Assembly: GCF_036884655.1 (NCBI RefSeq)
Contig: NC_088347.1
Coordinates: forward strand, 19,035,001-19,099,000
Direction of reading: 5' to 3'
DNA from: Musa acuminata AAA Group
Lineage: Eukaryota > Streptophyta > Magnoliopsida > Zingiberales > Musaceae
DNA: 64,000 nt
The notes below the pieces were generated by a model that saw only the letters and a list, made by a program, of their open reading frames with translations, had not been told where the DNA came from and made no database searches. Positions 1-11,961 of the stretch are shown one piece after another (positions within the stretch are counted from its first letter, which is position 1; each line of letters opens with the position of its first letter). The translations under genes and the position numbers were made by a program.

Positions 1-2051
1 TCGGTCTGTTAATATTAGAACAGATAACAGTGAAGTGAAAAATTCTTTTCAGCTCAATTTCTAAGGAGGATAAATCCATTATAGAAAGCAAATATCTAAA
101 CTGTGAAAGCCCTCTTCCCAAGTGCCAGAAATGATGAAATATATGGTGCACAACTATGAATTGGAATGCAAAAAAAATATCAGCAATATCCTGTACTAAA
201 CTCTGCCACAGATGCACCATTAGACCACTCTCGGCTGCCCTTGTAAGTGATGAAGAATGCCCTCATCTAAATTGGGGTGGTTTTCTTAACTGGCCTCGGA
301 ACCTTATTATGGGCCCACAGATACTCTCAAAAGCAACCTCCAGTTACTTGTCAAGCAACTGAACTATTATAAGTATATCAGTTGCTGTATAACACCTTCT
401 CTGACAATCAATAAATTCACAGCATGTTTGTCCAAATTTCTTTTAGAGGTCAGCGATGTCTCATCCATGGTTACTATATCTTCATTCTACATGACCAAGC
501 TATAGCTGTCCTGGCTGAAGATATTTCTTTTTTAATTACTTTCATCTGTTAGGTATCCCATGTAACATATTTTGGAACTCCAAGATGGCGATAATGTAGG
601 CAATTTGTCTATCACGCCCTACATATTTATTGTTCCTAGTCCTAGATTCACTTTGCTCACATCACAAAATTAAAAGTGAAACACAACTACTCCGGTCACC
701 AACTTGCTATGTTACCTTAGTTTTGGTAATTTTCAAGTCATTCATATTTTACTTGCCATAAGTCATCCCTCCTCACTTTATTAATGAGGCAGACAACGGC
801 CCTCACTACAGCATGCCAGTGTTCCTGATCAGCAACCAAACCTTCTGATCTCTGATGAAGATTGCAAAGATTGCACTGCACTTCATCACCTCAGCTAATT
901 AGTTCATGTGCAATCTCATGTTTATTACGCTGCTAACCTCAACCCACACCCAAGGAACAAAAGGGCCTACAGTCCTCAATCACTGCTACTTATTATCAAG
1001 TTCCAGCAGATCTGTCACATTTGATGTCCCTCTTATTTCAACACTGTAAGATGCATAATGTGTAAAATCCACCACAGTAATTAAAATCTTGATCTTCCGC
1101 CAAACACTGATTGCGGCCAGATTGATATGGTATTGGTATAAATCAATGTACTAACACTCACTATGGATTGATATCTTTTGGACCAAAGAGGAGGGTGAGA
1201 AGAAGGGAGGTAGAGAAAAGGAGGCAGAGAAGGAGACTACCGGTAGGAGGCAGAGGAGGAGATGGTGACTCAGAGGAGCTGGCAGCAGCAGTGGCAATGG
1301 GAGGAGGCGGTGGCAGCAATGGTGCAACGGGGAGGAGGGGAGAGAGCATGTGTGAGAGAAAGAAAGAAAGAATAAGAATAAGAAAGGACAGTGACAAGTG
1401 GCTGAAATTAAAAAACAATACTGGTATCAGGTGGTACAATTTGAAACCAGTATGGTTACCCCTAGATAAACTCAGTACAGTGAGCTTATTAGACAGTACA
1501 AGCCCATACTGGACCAAATCAGGTTAAATCCCTTAGTCCACTTCTTGATTGACCGTTTGAACAGTAAATACCGGTTCTACCAACCAATACAGGTGAATAT
1601 ACTTTGATCCCCAGATAATTAAGCTATCAATCTAAACAATTCTCATATATGGCATGCTCGTCGTGACTTGGTTAACAACAGTCTTCTCTTTATTTGATTA
1701 GACCCATTCGTCACACCCAATAAGTTCATACTACAATCTACAACTTCAATGCAGTTGCTATATCCAAATAACTGAAGAGTTCAAGGTTAACGCTTTAAAA
1801 GATTTGCCGGGGACAATAACTAGTTGCAAGCAATAACTGATCTGAAGGCACGTGGGTTTGCCAACTATAGTGGATTCTTGCTAGTACCTGATAAGAATTT
1901 ATTAATTACTACATATCGCAATTGAATACTCATAATCATAAGTTTAAAGTGGGTATTAAGCATATCAAATAACAGACACACTTTGAAGGTACATTACAAT
2001 CAAGTAATATAAAATGCAATCAAACTGTTAAGAAAGATGAAACAAACGTAC
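1..2051. other. Distal intron or 3' flank of the HAD-like gene
   Basis: The HAD-like gene reads leftward out of its exon at 2052-2161, but no convincing terminal exon was found here. The final 60 or so codons may be in this stretch unrecognised or beyond the left edge. The stretch holds a purine-rich, degenerate GA/GGC segment at about 1178-1400, open on both strands because of its composition, and otherwise AT-rich noncoding sequence. Confidence 0.5.
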
Positions 2052-5000
2052 GCAGGATGAGCACCAATCAGAGCTACAGCCATCATTGTGCAGTTATGGG
2101 CAGCAGTAATGCCTCTAGGATCATCCTCAAATACAATACACTTGGAGGGCTTTCTATCCATCTAACACGGAAAATGAAGAACATCAACCAACTAAAATAT
2201 AGCAACACATTATTTTGGACACAACAATTAGCCACCATGGCAAGAAGTATACTAATGTTGCTCCTAATATCTTAAATTCCAGAGAAAGAAAGAATAAGAT
2301 ACATGCAACTCAAATACTGAAATCAAATGTATATCCCACAACATTGGAAGTGAAAAAAAAAAATCACAAACCAAATTGTCTACAAATTTTATATTGAATT
2401 TACAGTCCACATATTGAGTCACCCAATTTGGGAAAGAGAAAACAGGAACTTATGTAAATATCTTTAGTTGAAAGTAAAAGACATGTAATGCATATAAGAT
2501 ATTTTAGATTTCAGATAACCTGAGTGTGAAATAAACACAGTAGAGATCCCACAAGGACTAAATTCTGTACCAGGATTACTGTTTCATTTGCCACATCTGC
2601 CAAGCATGCCACCATGAGAACTCAACAACCAACCCTTGCATCATTCTTCCACTACAATTTACAACACCTTAACTTCAAACCCATCCTAGCTACTAGACAA
2701 AGGCACCCTGTCAAATAGAGCGGCTAATAGGAGTGACATGTCAATCCCGGTAGGAAGTTGGCAGGAAGGTAATGCCAACTTGAACACTGTAATCAGAATT
2801 CAGTTGTTTGAAGATGCTGAAAAAGACAATATTTGCAACAATAGCTCCATTTTGTTCTAAGATTAGTAGCTGTGCTGGAGAGGAAGCAGGCTGGCGACAC
2901 AGCAAGATAATGGTATTGTGACAATTCAATCAGCTGACAGGTGTTCATCAAGTCAATGACCAGATGATATTAGGTAATTAGATAAGGCCAGCGGAAGTGA
3001 GATAAGATTATTTATCATTAAGAAAAATGACAAAAGAAAATCTGGAGTATGTCGGCTTCTTGAAGTGGCCAAGAGTCAAGAACCATGAATTCAGTAGTTT
3101 TCACCCTTGAACTCAGAAGCAATGAAAAGCAACAAGTTGGAGAAAAAAAATCCTGATCCATGATGGGTTTAAAATGAATTAAAATCTCGAGGTGCCAATG
3201 AAAATATGACAACTCCAAGAATGTGTTTTAATTATTTTTTTGTTGAATTTGTATGTGTTTATTATAATGTTTAATTTGGTCCCTTTTTTTGTTTATATAT
3301 TGTTTTTCTAAATTTTAGTTCTGTAGAATAAGAATTTACTTGATTTAGCATGACACTTGATATTGTTTTTAAGTAGTAGCTTATTAGTTATTTCTCTTTC
3401 AGTTGACTGTCTGCACTGCACCATAGCTGGTTGACTATACAAGGATAACTAAGTTACTTTTAAATCTGTCACAAATTATCTTTTCACATTGACCCATGCT
3501 TAATAATCCATTGTTTCCCTTGGGCTTCCATCCAGTTTAATGTCAAAAAAATAACCAGTAAAGTGAGAAATTTATCCCACTTTTGAACTAGTCTCAGGGC
3601 AAAGATAATACTTCATTAAATTTTTGCAGTAAAATGGAAACAGATTAGTAATTATCCAACATTTGGGTTATTCTCTCAGGGTAAAGGTTTGAGTTTTTAC
3701 TTTATATAATATTGGCCATTGTGACATTAAGCAACATCATCAATTAAGAGAATCTTAAAACAGCATCTTCATTATAGAGATGATAATACAGCCTAGTAAG
3801 AATTCAGAATGAAATCAAACATCCACGGGAAAAAGAAAAAGAGATGTAAATTTGTATTGACATCAAGTTTTAAGTTTTGCAAATACCTTTACTGCAGCTG
3901 AGAGGAATCGATGAGCTATAGACTCCATTCCATCCTCTTCAGTCACAATAGCCTACATGCCATGAGAAGCAGCCATCAAGCCTTGATGGCTGCATCAAAA
4001 AAAATTATAAAAAGTAAAGGACGAGTGGAGTTCCGCATAAAATCCACCTGGAAATACTTTTTAAGCCCCAATTTCTGCAAGGACTCGTGCATATATCTTC
4101 GATCAAGACATGATACAATGGCACAAGGGATGCCTGCTGTATGGACTGCATCTAGCCACTCTTTTAATCCTTCAACTGGTGCATCTAGCTGGACAAGCAA
4201 AAAAGCTTGTAACTAGCTCATAGAGAATTCATTGACGGTCATGCATGTAATAAGGAGAAACATACCTTAATAAGATTCTCATAGTATAACTGTGACAGCC
4301 GTGACTTCAATCTTTCCAATTCACTTTCTTCTTCCTCCCAGCACAAAACCTGGAAACTCAAAAAGAATCCTGCAACATCAGTCATTTACTAATGAATGCA
4401 GCTCTATATATTAAAAATTCTTATTTGATACCAAGAAAAGAAAAACTACTCAAAGAAAAAACACAGGATCGACAACAGCATTGGTCTATTTGGTTGTCAT
4501 TTTATAGGAGCATGACATACTCAGAATTTAATTGAGATGATACAAAAAAATTCTTAGCTGCTTCTAGTAATTTCTATGGAAGATATAAAACTTCTTCTGA
4601 TTTGTGCTTAGTCAGCCTAAAATGACAAGATGCACTCTTGTGATAGTTATATTTGGTAGAATTTGTACAGACATGCAACCAAGAACCAGATGTCAGTTCA
4701 CAATCTGTCCTTTCAAATTTTAGTTAAATAAACTAAAACTAAAATTTCTAAAAATCCAAAAAAATCAAAGTTTTGTCATTCATTTGAAATTCCCTTATTA
4801 AAGCTAGCATGTATTCAAGAAATTTTTTTTTTCATTTTTTGCAAAGGGTAAGTGACGAAGACGGGATTTGAGACTAATATCTTGCGATAAACTCTCAAAG
4901 TCCTTATCAACCAAGCTAGTTGATACCTTTATATCAATGTAGCAAGGTCAGGCAAAAAAAATGCATAAAGACATCAATATCAGTGTAGCAATGTTACATC

Positions 5001-8000
5001 TCTGCTAAAGTAAAGCTGATGACCAAACCCATATATATAGTATATTAATCCTGATCTGGGTCAGCCAATTTTTTAAAGCTTGGACAATCGCCATCAGAAC
5101 ATCAATCTTAGCTCTGTGCGAGTCAATAACATTTCCATCTTTTTTTGTCCTTAGCTGATCGTATTGTTTTCAAGCAAATTCTAATGTAACCTAGTTGAAC
5201 TGGAGTTTTAAAAGAATGTAGCAATACCATGAAACAGTACATTATAAGTGAGAAAGGATACAAGAGAGAGATTAAGGAAGAGAAGCATAAAGAGGCAAGA
5301 GACAAGGGGGAGGCAGAATCCACTAAAAGAAATTAGTTCGGTCTTTGCAGTGGCCGCTCCAATGTCCACCAAATATGAAGGTCATAGGCCCTAAAGGAAA
5401 ACCCAAAACTAACCAAATTATCGGTCTAGCTTTATAAATATCTCACTTTGTTCAGCCTAACTCATGATAACATCATAACACAAAGAAACTAATGACCTTT
5501 ACACCTTCAGTCAGCCACAATGCCTTCAGGTTCTAGTAACCTGTTCAAAATCAGTCTGTTTTGTGCATTGAGTTTCATAGGTGCACCTTATCAAGGCATC
5601 ACAAATTCATATAGATATTGACTCAAATTGGCTAATAGAGATAAGGAAAAAAAAGCAACCATGCTCGGGTTTTAGATTGGATGATTTTTGTGCCATTTCA
5701 GCAAACATCAGCAATCAGTGCATCACCTAAAATGAATGATTTTCCATCAAAATAATGTTGTATTTAGAAATATGTAGTAGCTACAGGTTTCTTTTGGAGG
5801 AGAAGCAGATCCAGACAAATAATATAGTGTAGTTACAAGCACATCTGTGTTTTTAACAGTTTGATGAAGAACAAGTCCTTGAATGCCAATGTATTATACA
5901 GATATTTTCATATAGGATTTCCACCAGAAATACCTAGAAGGAAATCATCTCCTTTAAGATAAATCAAATACATTACACATTAGATGCTTTTAGTGCATCA
6001 AAGTTCTAGATTCAATATGCCATTATTCTACTTACCACTCAAGACATGATCAACATCTAGAAAAACAACTACACTAAATCAGTGTCCGAAGTACAATTAT
6101 CCAAGCATAGATCTTTACCTTACGAAGGACATGATCAGCAGCTGTATGAAGAATCAACTTGTTTATGTGTCTGTCACTTGAAAATTCATTTCCTGCATGA
6201 GAATAGGGTACAATAACAGCAACAGCATAAGACCTCCAAAACAATCGAGCAAAACACAGATAATATTCAACTGCAATGAAGAAAATATCATGCCAAAAGT
6301 GGTCCCAATCAGGATACAGGATCCATTATGTGCCTTGTAGATAATGGCATGCAAACAACAAATTGCTTTTAGTTCAAACTATTCCAATATCTCTAGAATT
6401 TATGTACAAGATTATTAGGCATTAGACTGACAGAATGGTCACAACCACGAAGTTCTGGGAAACAAATGAGATTCTAAGGAAAAAAGATGCATTAAAACAC
6501 ATACAATCTCCCAAAACCAGGGTGCTTTAGTAGACCAAAAGAATGAATAACTAGATGATCCAATAACCAGATACCTCCAATACAACTGACTTGAGAACTT
6601 AAGTGGGAAATTATACAGTCATGCAAAGACTCCTGGTCAAGCACTTAGGTATTTTCGTTCACCCATTCTTTTGACTTGCCCAATCATTAATTTAACAGAT
6701 TCTTGACTGTGAAAAAACAAGAAAACAAAAAATTAGTAAAATACCAACTCCTTCCCACCACTCGCTCACAGCCTTCAAAACCCAGGAACCATCACTTTTG
6801 ATGCCATAATCTTGGTACAAACTAATTATACTCGTGCTTTTTCTGTGGACCACTAAATGCTACTGAATATGTTGAATGCGTGACAAAAGAAGCATATTCC
6901 TTATATCAGCTGCAAACATACCCTCTTCAGAAGCAAGCTGTCTCCAAGCATCCAATTTCAAAGATCGGGTGTCAGCCTGAGATAAAAACAAAAGTATGCT
7001 CATGTCATACAATACACAAAAAACAAAAGCAAAATACACTGAAAAAAAATGCTCCAAGATACTTGCAAGTTGCAACTACTCTAAAGAAAATAGCAGCTTT
7101 TTGACACTCTTCCTATAGAACCTATAAGGCATCATCAGGCTGCAGCTATTCACAAGACCAAACTGTGGTCTTAAACTTCTGAAGTCAAGCCCAAGCTCTC
7201 ACTAAACTCTTTTCCACTGTTGAACTTCCCTGGAGGTTCTGGTGTTTTTCAACTAATGTCACAGTTGATATAGCACAGTTTGTTACTTTTGCAAACAACT
7301 GTAAATGTTGAAGCATGTACAGGATCAGATTACTTGCCTACAGTGGGCTAGATGGTTCCAGGAAATGACAGGTACAGATCAACAAATGTTGGCAACAAGT
7401 GCCTATGATTGATTTGGTTCTACTAGAAAAGATAACAAAGAGATACAAAGATACCAAAAGAGTTTCAGTAATTACCACAACATTGTCCCATGAGAAGATA
7501 AGTCCAAATGCTTCATCTGGCTTCATGGCATGCCGTACCCGTTGAAGAAAGCACTCTTGCAATTTATCATTTAGATAATCCTAAAAAAATCAGCATCATC
7601 AATTTTTATCTCACAACAAGGAACATCACAAGACTGCAAAGAACAAGAAGTCAAGATTCTTACCACATCAACCTTTAGTGGACCATCCATTCTAAACGTC
7701 TCAAAACCTTCTCCATATTCAGCTCCAATTGCCTGGAACCAACATATGCACGCTTGAACCACTTTCATTAATATGGTAACAGCCAAAGGCAGAAGTCATT
7801 ATACAACAAAAAGACGAAAGATATAAAATTCAAGGCTACATTTATCAAATATGAAATCCCGGTTGTTCCTTTCTTGCTAATCTTCAAAAAGCTGTCTCAT
7901 CACCATCAATCTCTGAATTTAGGTTTTAAAATTCCATAAAAATGAATTCCAAGCTTAGAGCTCATCTTTTAACACTCTAATTGGAACCAACTTCATGTAA

Positions 8001-9072
8001 AACTGAATCAACTTTAACTTAATTATAATTAAATAGATTTCAGTTGATTGAAACTGAGTTCAATTGAATTGAAAGTTAGCTTTCTGTTTGTAAAATAATA
8101 GAAATGAATTGAATACCTTAATACCCTTTGATGTTTGGAAAGAAAAAAAGGAAATGCTTTGAGTTACCTATTATTCCTGTAGTATTCTTGTTTAAGATTT
8201 GAATTAACTACTAAAATAAAGAAAATCATATTTAGAATAAATAAATGCAATCAGATTGTATCAACTCAATTCAGCCCGACCAAGACATTGTATGGGTTGC
8301 ATATATAACTGCGGATCAAGTTAGATTTGAATAAATTGTATATGTATTTACCATTGTGCTGTCATTTAAACCAAACCAAAGATGCTTTTTGGGTTGGGGG
8401 TGACACAAAAAGAGGAATCATACCGTGTTAAAAGAAAGACAATGAGTACAAGTGTTTTCATGAAGAATGATGCTATATCAGGCATTCAATAAATAGTACG
8501 ACTTCAATAAACGAATTCCATTCAGACCCAGCTTAAGGTCACGTGATTTGCTCCTAGTCATAACATACCAATTCAATTCCATCCAAACTAACACAATTAT
8601 AGTCGCTTGCTGCTCCAATCAAGGCATTCAATTCAAGTATCCCGAATTCTGCTTTTGGACAACTCAGTTCATACCAGACGACCGTAAAACGAATCGATCG
8701 CATTATCCTGCGGTAAGAGCTAGAAGGAACAGTGAAATCGGAGCCGCTCACCTCCTCCACGAAAACCTTGCTGGTGACTCTCGGGAACCCGTTTCCCAAA
8801 TCCTTGTCATCAGACCCAGCCGCTCTACAGAACACCAGACGACTTCGGGCGATCGAGGGCTTCAACCCCTTCCAAAAATATATAAATAAGGAAAATATCT
8901 CACAAAAAAGGTTAACACAGATGGGAGAAAAACATAAACAGGGAATTCAGGAAAGAAACAGAGAAATAAGCCTCGGTACCACTAATCGGGGCTTCGCGGG
9001 TACCGAGGAAGTTCCGAGGCGAGACGCCGGCCTCGGCGGCACCAGAGACGAGCTCCGAATGCTGCACTCCAT
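2052..9072 (-). CDS. Chloroplast HAD-superfamily hydrolase-like protein (3' end not found)
   Basis: HAD-fold protein related to CbbY-type phosphatases. Ten exons join in phase: 9072-8980, 8868-8752, 7732-7664, 7580-7476, 6976-6922, 6192-6119, 4349-4266, 4188-4048, 3952-3887 and 2161-2052 (about 305 residues). The join of the first two exons is the least certain. The N-terminal 60 residues are rich in Ser, Arg and Ala and lack acidic residues at first, like a plastid transit peptide. Motif I reads FSWDNVVADT near residues 122-131. The canonical nucleophilic Asp is Ser, while the second Asp (about 125) is kept. Motif II is in CAIVSCLDRR, and motif IV is FEDDPRG near 279-285 with both acidic residues. 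From memory, the Arabidopsis homologue At3g10970 looks similar and is about 365 residues, so roughly 60 C-terminal residues are missing here. Substrate unknown. The Ser substitution argues against ordinary Asp-phosphatase chemistry. Confidence 0.82.
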
Positions 9073-10450
9073 GGGCTTCGAGAATGAGCGACCCGAGAGG
9101 AGAAGAGAGAGAGAACAGGGAAGAAGAGGGCGAGAGACACCCGTGACGGCTCTTAGGTTCACCGCCACATTTATTATTTTTAGGGCTTTTCTGTGGTCAC
9201 AATTACAAAAAGGTCCTGCCCTTATGTTCACGCGGATTAGATCGGGTCAGGGCGAATCCATTTGGATTAGATTTGACTCGACGAGTCAAGAGTTGTTCAC
9301 ATCAGACTGCCGTGCACGTCCTTCTCATTTTCGGGTGCATGTGAAATATTGCCACAAATATACAGTAGTCATTTATAATATAGATTATTTATTTTCTTAT
9401 TTTTTTATGGATTCTCAAAAAAAATATTTTTTTGGATTTTATCCAATACCTAAAATACTTATAATCCGACAACCTATCTATTTTTTTTTCTCTTTTTTAA
9501 TGGACCGAAAGTGAATCGGTTCAATTATAGTATTTTTACATTATGTTCAGATGTTTTCAGTAGTATTAAAAAAAATAGTGTAATGTAATAAAAATATTAT
9601 GTTTAATTATTTTTATACTAAGTTATAGTGGTTTATTGATATTATTGAAAACACCATGATATAGTATAAACATTATTATGTTTAATACAGTATTTTTTAT
9701 AAAAATAATATTTTTAATATTATTGAAAACATTGTAATATAAGATAAAAATACTGTCACTTAGGTATAGATGATGGTGAAGTCAATGATACTTCATATAT
9801 TAGGCAAAGAATACATTATTAGGAAATTCTGAAAATGGGAATCCTTCATGAGAAAAAATTAAAAAAAAAAGATTTCAGGAATTCATCCATTCTTTTTTGT
9901 TTTATGGAATTTTTATTCAAGACAGAAGTATCAACAATTTTGAATGGAAGAAGACTGAGGATGGAGATAACTTGTCCAATTCCATGAACCATGTTCACAC
10001 AAAGCTTTGATGAGCATTTGGTGGAGGAAGACAACTTGTCCACTACCACCATCAACCACGGCTCGGGAATACCGAGAACTCCAGAATCCAAAGAGTGAGG
10101 GCGATGTGCAAGAAAGTGCAGCAAGAAGCACAATATTTTGGCTACTTTTAGTGTTGTAGAACTGTCAACTTCATGAGAGACTTGTGTCTTAAAGCCACAA
10201 GAGAGATCGTGGGATGTTGTGTAAAAAGATCAAACTCTGTATCCTTGCTTAGATCTTTCCTCCATTCCCTAACCACGTCATGTCACTAAAAGAAAGTGAT
10301 GGTGTCCTGCCATTGATTTCTTTTGGATGGTGTTTCACGGTAAGAAATTGTACTCCAACACTCCATCCATCCATCAAAAACTCGATCCTTAATTCATCGG
10401 ATTCCATACTTCAGTAATCTTCACTTCTTAGCAATCCAAATGCCAAACCG
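9073..10450. other. Intergenic, AT-rich, with degenerate repeats
   Basis: This is the upstream region of the HAD-like gene (minus strand) followed by an AT-rich block at about 9540-9765. A degenerate unit containing TATTATTGAAAACA recurs there at 9640 and 9718. A minus-strand reading frame at about 9931-10131 has no recognisable domain. No gene is supported. Confidence 0.4.
9540..9765. repeat. AT-rich degenerate repeat, possible MITE remnant
   Basis: The motif TATTATTGAAAACA occurs at 9640-9653 and 9718-9731. A short inverted pair, ACAGTATTTTT and AAAAATACTGT, lies at about 9697 and 9746. No clear target duplication was found, so assignment to a transposon class is not supported. Confidence 0.35.
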
Positions 10451-10454
10451 GACG

Positions 10455-10703
10455 TTGACTCCGGTGGACAAGATGAATAAAAAGTCAAACCACCAATTGA
10501 CTTCTTTCACCGAACGAATCAGTGGGCGAATGCCAGTATCTTTGACGATTCGATCGATCACCATTAGCTCCCTGTTGATCTACGTACCTGCACGGATATC
10601 CACCACATCGATCAAATGTTTAATCACCTAATTTCCCACTTTAACTCTCACAATAACGTGCCATCTTCTTCTTCCTCTACTCGTGAACGCATGTGGAAGT
10701 CAA
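10455..10703. promoter_or_regulatory. W-box core cluster upstream of the PIP-like peptide gene
   Basis: TTGAC cores occur at 10455-10459 (plus), 10484-10488 (minus), 10497-10501 (plus) and 10699-10703 (minus). Three fall within 47 bases. WRKY factors bind TTGAC-containing sites, and PIP-type peptide genes are typically pathogen-induced, so the cluster is a plausible regulatory region. Function is inferred only. Confidence 0.45.
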
Positions 10704-10823
10704 ACAACGGAGGGTTGGAGTCCCTTCGCTTCTCTCACCTCTGACGTAACCATTTCCGAGCTCTCCAACACACACTCCTTCCGTCTTCCCCCTTCGGTCA
10801 CTTTGCTCGCCTCCACTCTCCTC

Positions 10824-10830
10824 TATAAAT
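10824..10830 (+). promoter_or_regulatory. TATA box of the PIP-like peptide gene
   Basis: TATAAAT lies 54 bases before the ATG at 10884, in a pyrimidine-rich stretch. This is a normal distance for a plant promoter with a short leader. Confidence 0.6.
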
Positions 10831-10883
10831 AACCTCAACGCAAGTGCTGGTCTGCACTACCATACTACCTCTTGTTATCCGCC

Positions 10884-11174
10884 ATGGCAATCCAATACAA
10901 AGTCACTGCATGTCTTCTAATCCTAATCATCTTCCAGCAATGCACTGCGAGGCCTCTCGGTCCGGTCACCTCCGGCCCAGGGAAGACAGCTTCGAGTTAT
11001 AGTCCTCCATCTGCCCAGCCATGCAACACGGCGACGGCCACCACCGTTGGCTTGGTGTCGAAGAATAAGAAGCTCGTGGCGACGTCCTCGTCGGCGCCGG
11101 TCCTCTTCACCATGTTTAGAGACATCGCGCCACCGTCCGGTCCAAGTGATGGATCCAATGGAGGACATTCTTAG
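10884..11174 (+). CDS. Small secreted signalling-peptide precursor, PIP/PIPL-like
   Basis: This single-exon frame encodes 96 residues. The start is the first ATG after the TATA box, in good context (gccATGgc). Residues 1-22 form a signal peptide: a basic residue, a hydrophobic core CLLILIIF, then a small-residue cleavage region before ARPLG. The middle is Ser/Thr/Pro/Ala-rich and low complexity, as in propeptides. The C-terminus ends PPSGPSDGSNGGHS. Precursors of the PIP (PAMP-induced secreted peptide) family carry a C-terminal SGPS core followed by a Gly-x-Gly-His end. Here the core and the terminal GGH are present, but the spacer is one residue longer and a Ser follows His. It could instead be a divergent CEP/IDA-type peptide. 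If the call is right, the mature peptide would be released in the apoplast and bind an LRR receptor kinase. The family call rests on the C-terminal motif only. Confidence 0.68.
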   Translation: MAIQYKVTACLLILIIFQQCTARPLGPVTSGPGKTASSYSPPSAQPCNTATATTVGLVSKNKKLVATSSSAPVLFTMFRDIAPPSGPSDGSNGGHS

Positions 11175-11920
11175 ATGACAGAAGAAGACTGTTACAGTAT
11201 CCACGAAAAGACATAGCTTTCTGGTGTTTTGAGAGTGCAAATAAAAAAGGATGAGAAGAAGAAGTTTACGATAGTAACTTGTAATGTTTCTCACGCTTGT
11301 GTGTTTAGCATAACTTAAGGACAGCAAAATGGATGAGAAGAAGCCAAGTTGCTGTATATGTAACTGTTTTGGGGATTTAAACATCATGGTATGTGCTACT
11401 TGATTGGGTTACAATGGTGCAGAAATATGAACTTTGAACCCTGACAACAACAGGAAAAAGAACATATAGTTATAAATATAGATTGGAGAAATCATTCTAT
11501 AAATGATATGTAAGTAATAATTGTGTATAAAAATGCAGTAAAAAAGTTTTTTTTATTTTTGGAGAAGTCTGGACATAATTGAAGTCGAGTTAACATCCAT
11601 GAATAGGGCAACGAGAACTCGAGAGAGTTGAGACATGCATCTTGGCTTGTTATCAAAGAACAGTTGATGAGAGAGCAACAGTATTAGGTAGGCAGAACCT
11701 GGAAAATGATGGGAGTTGACAAACCGATCATGCGTTCTCAAAGTTCATGGGAGTTTGAGCATCAAGTCAACCCCCCAATAATTTCTATCAGTAGTTTTTG
11801 ATCTGGTCTACCCTGAAACATGTTGACAATGATTCGAATTCGTTAATTGTCACGGAAACACATGATGAACTGTAGCTCAAATCTCATGTAGAATAATAGA
11901 TCAGGTAAAGATAGCTTGTG

Positions 11921-11961
<41 letters not shown>

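Noticed and set aside
1161..1527. Opposed 118/119-codon frames in the purine-rich segment
   Set aside because: Both strands are open because of biased GA/GGC sequence. No protein family recognised.
8732..9514. 260-codon plus-strand frame over the first HAD exons
   Set aside because: Its right half is AT-rich, low-complexity sequence and its left half is antisense to coding exons.
9846..10133. Minus-strand frames of 66-95 codons
   Set aside because: No domain, signal or conserved feature. Alternative frames are equally open.
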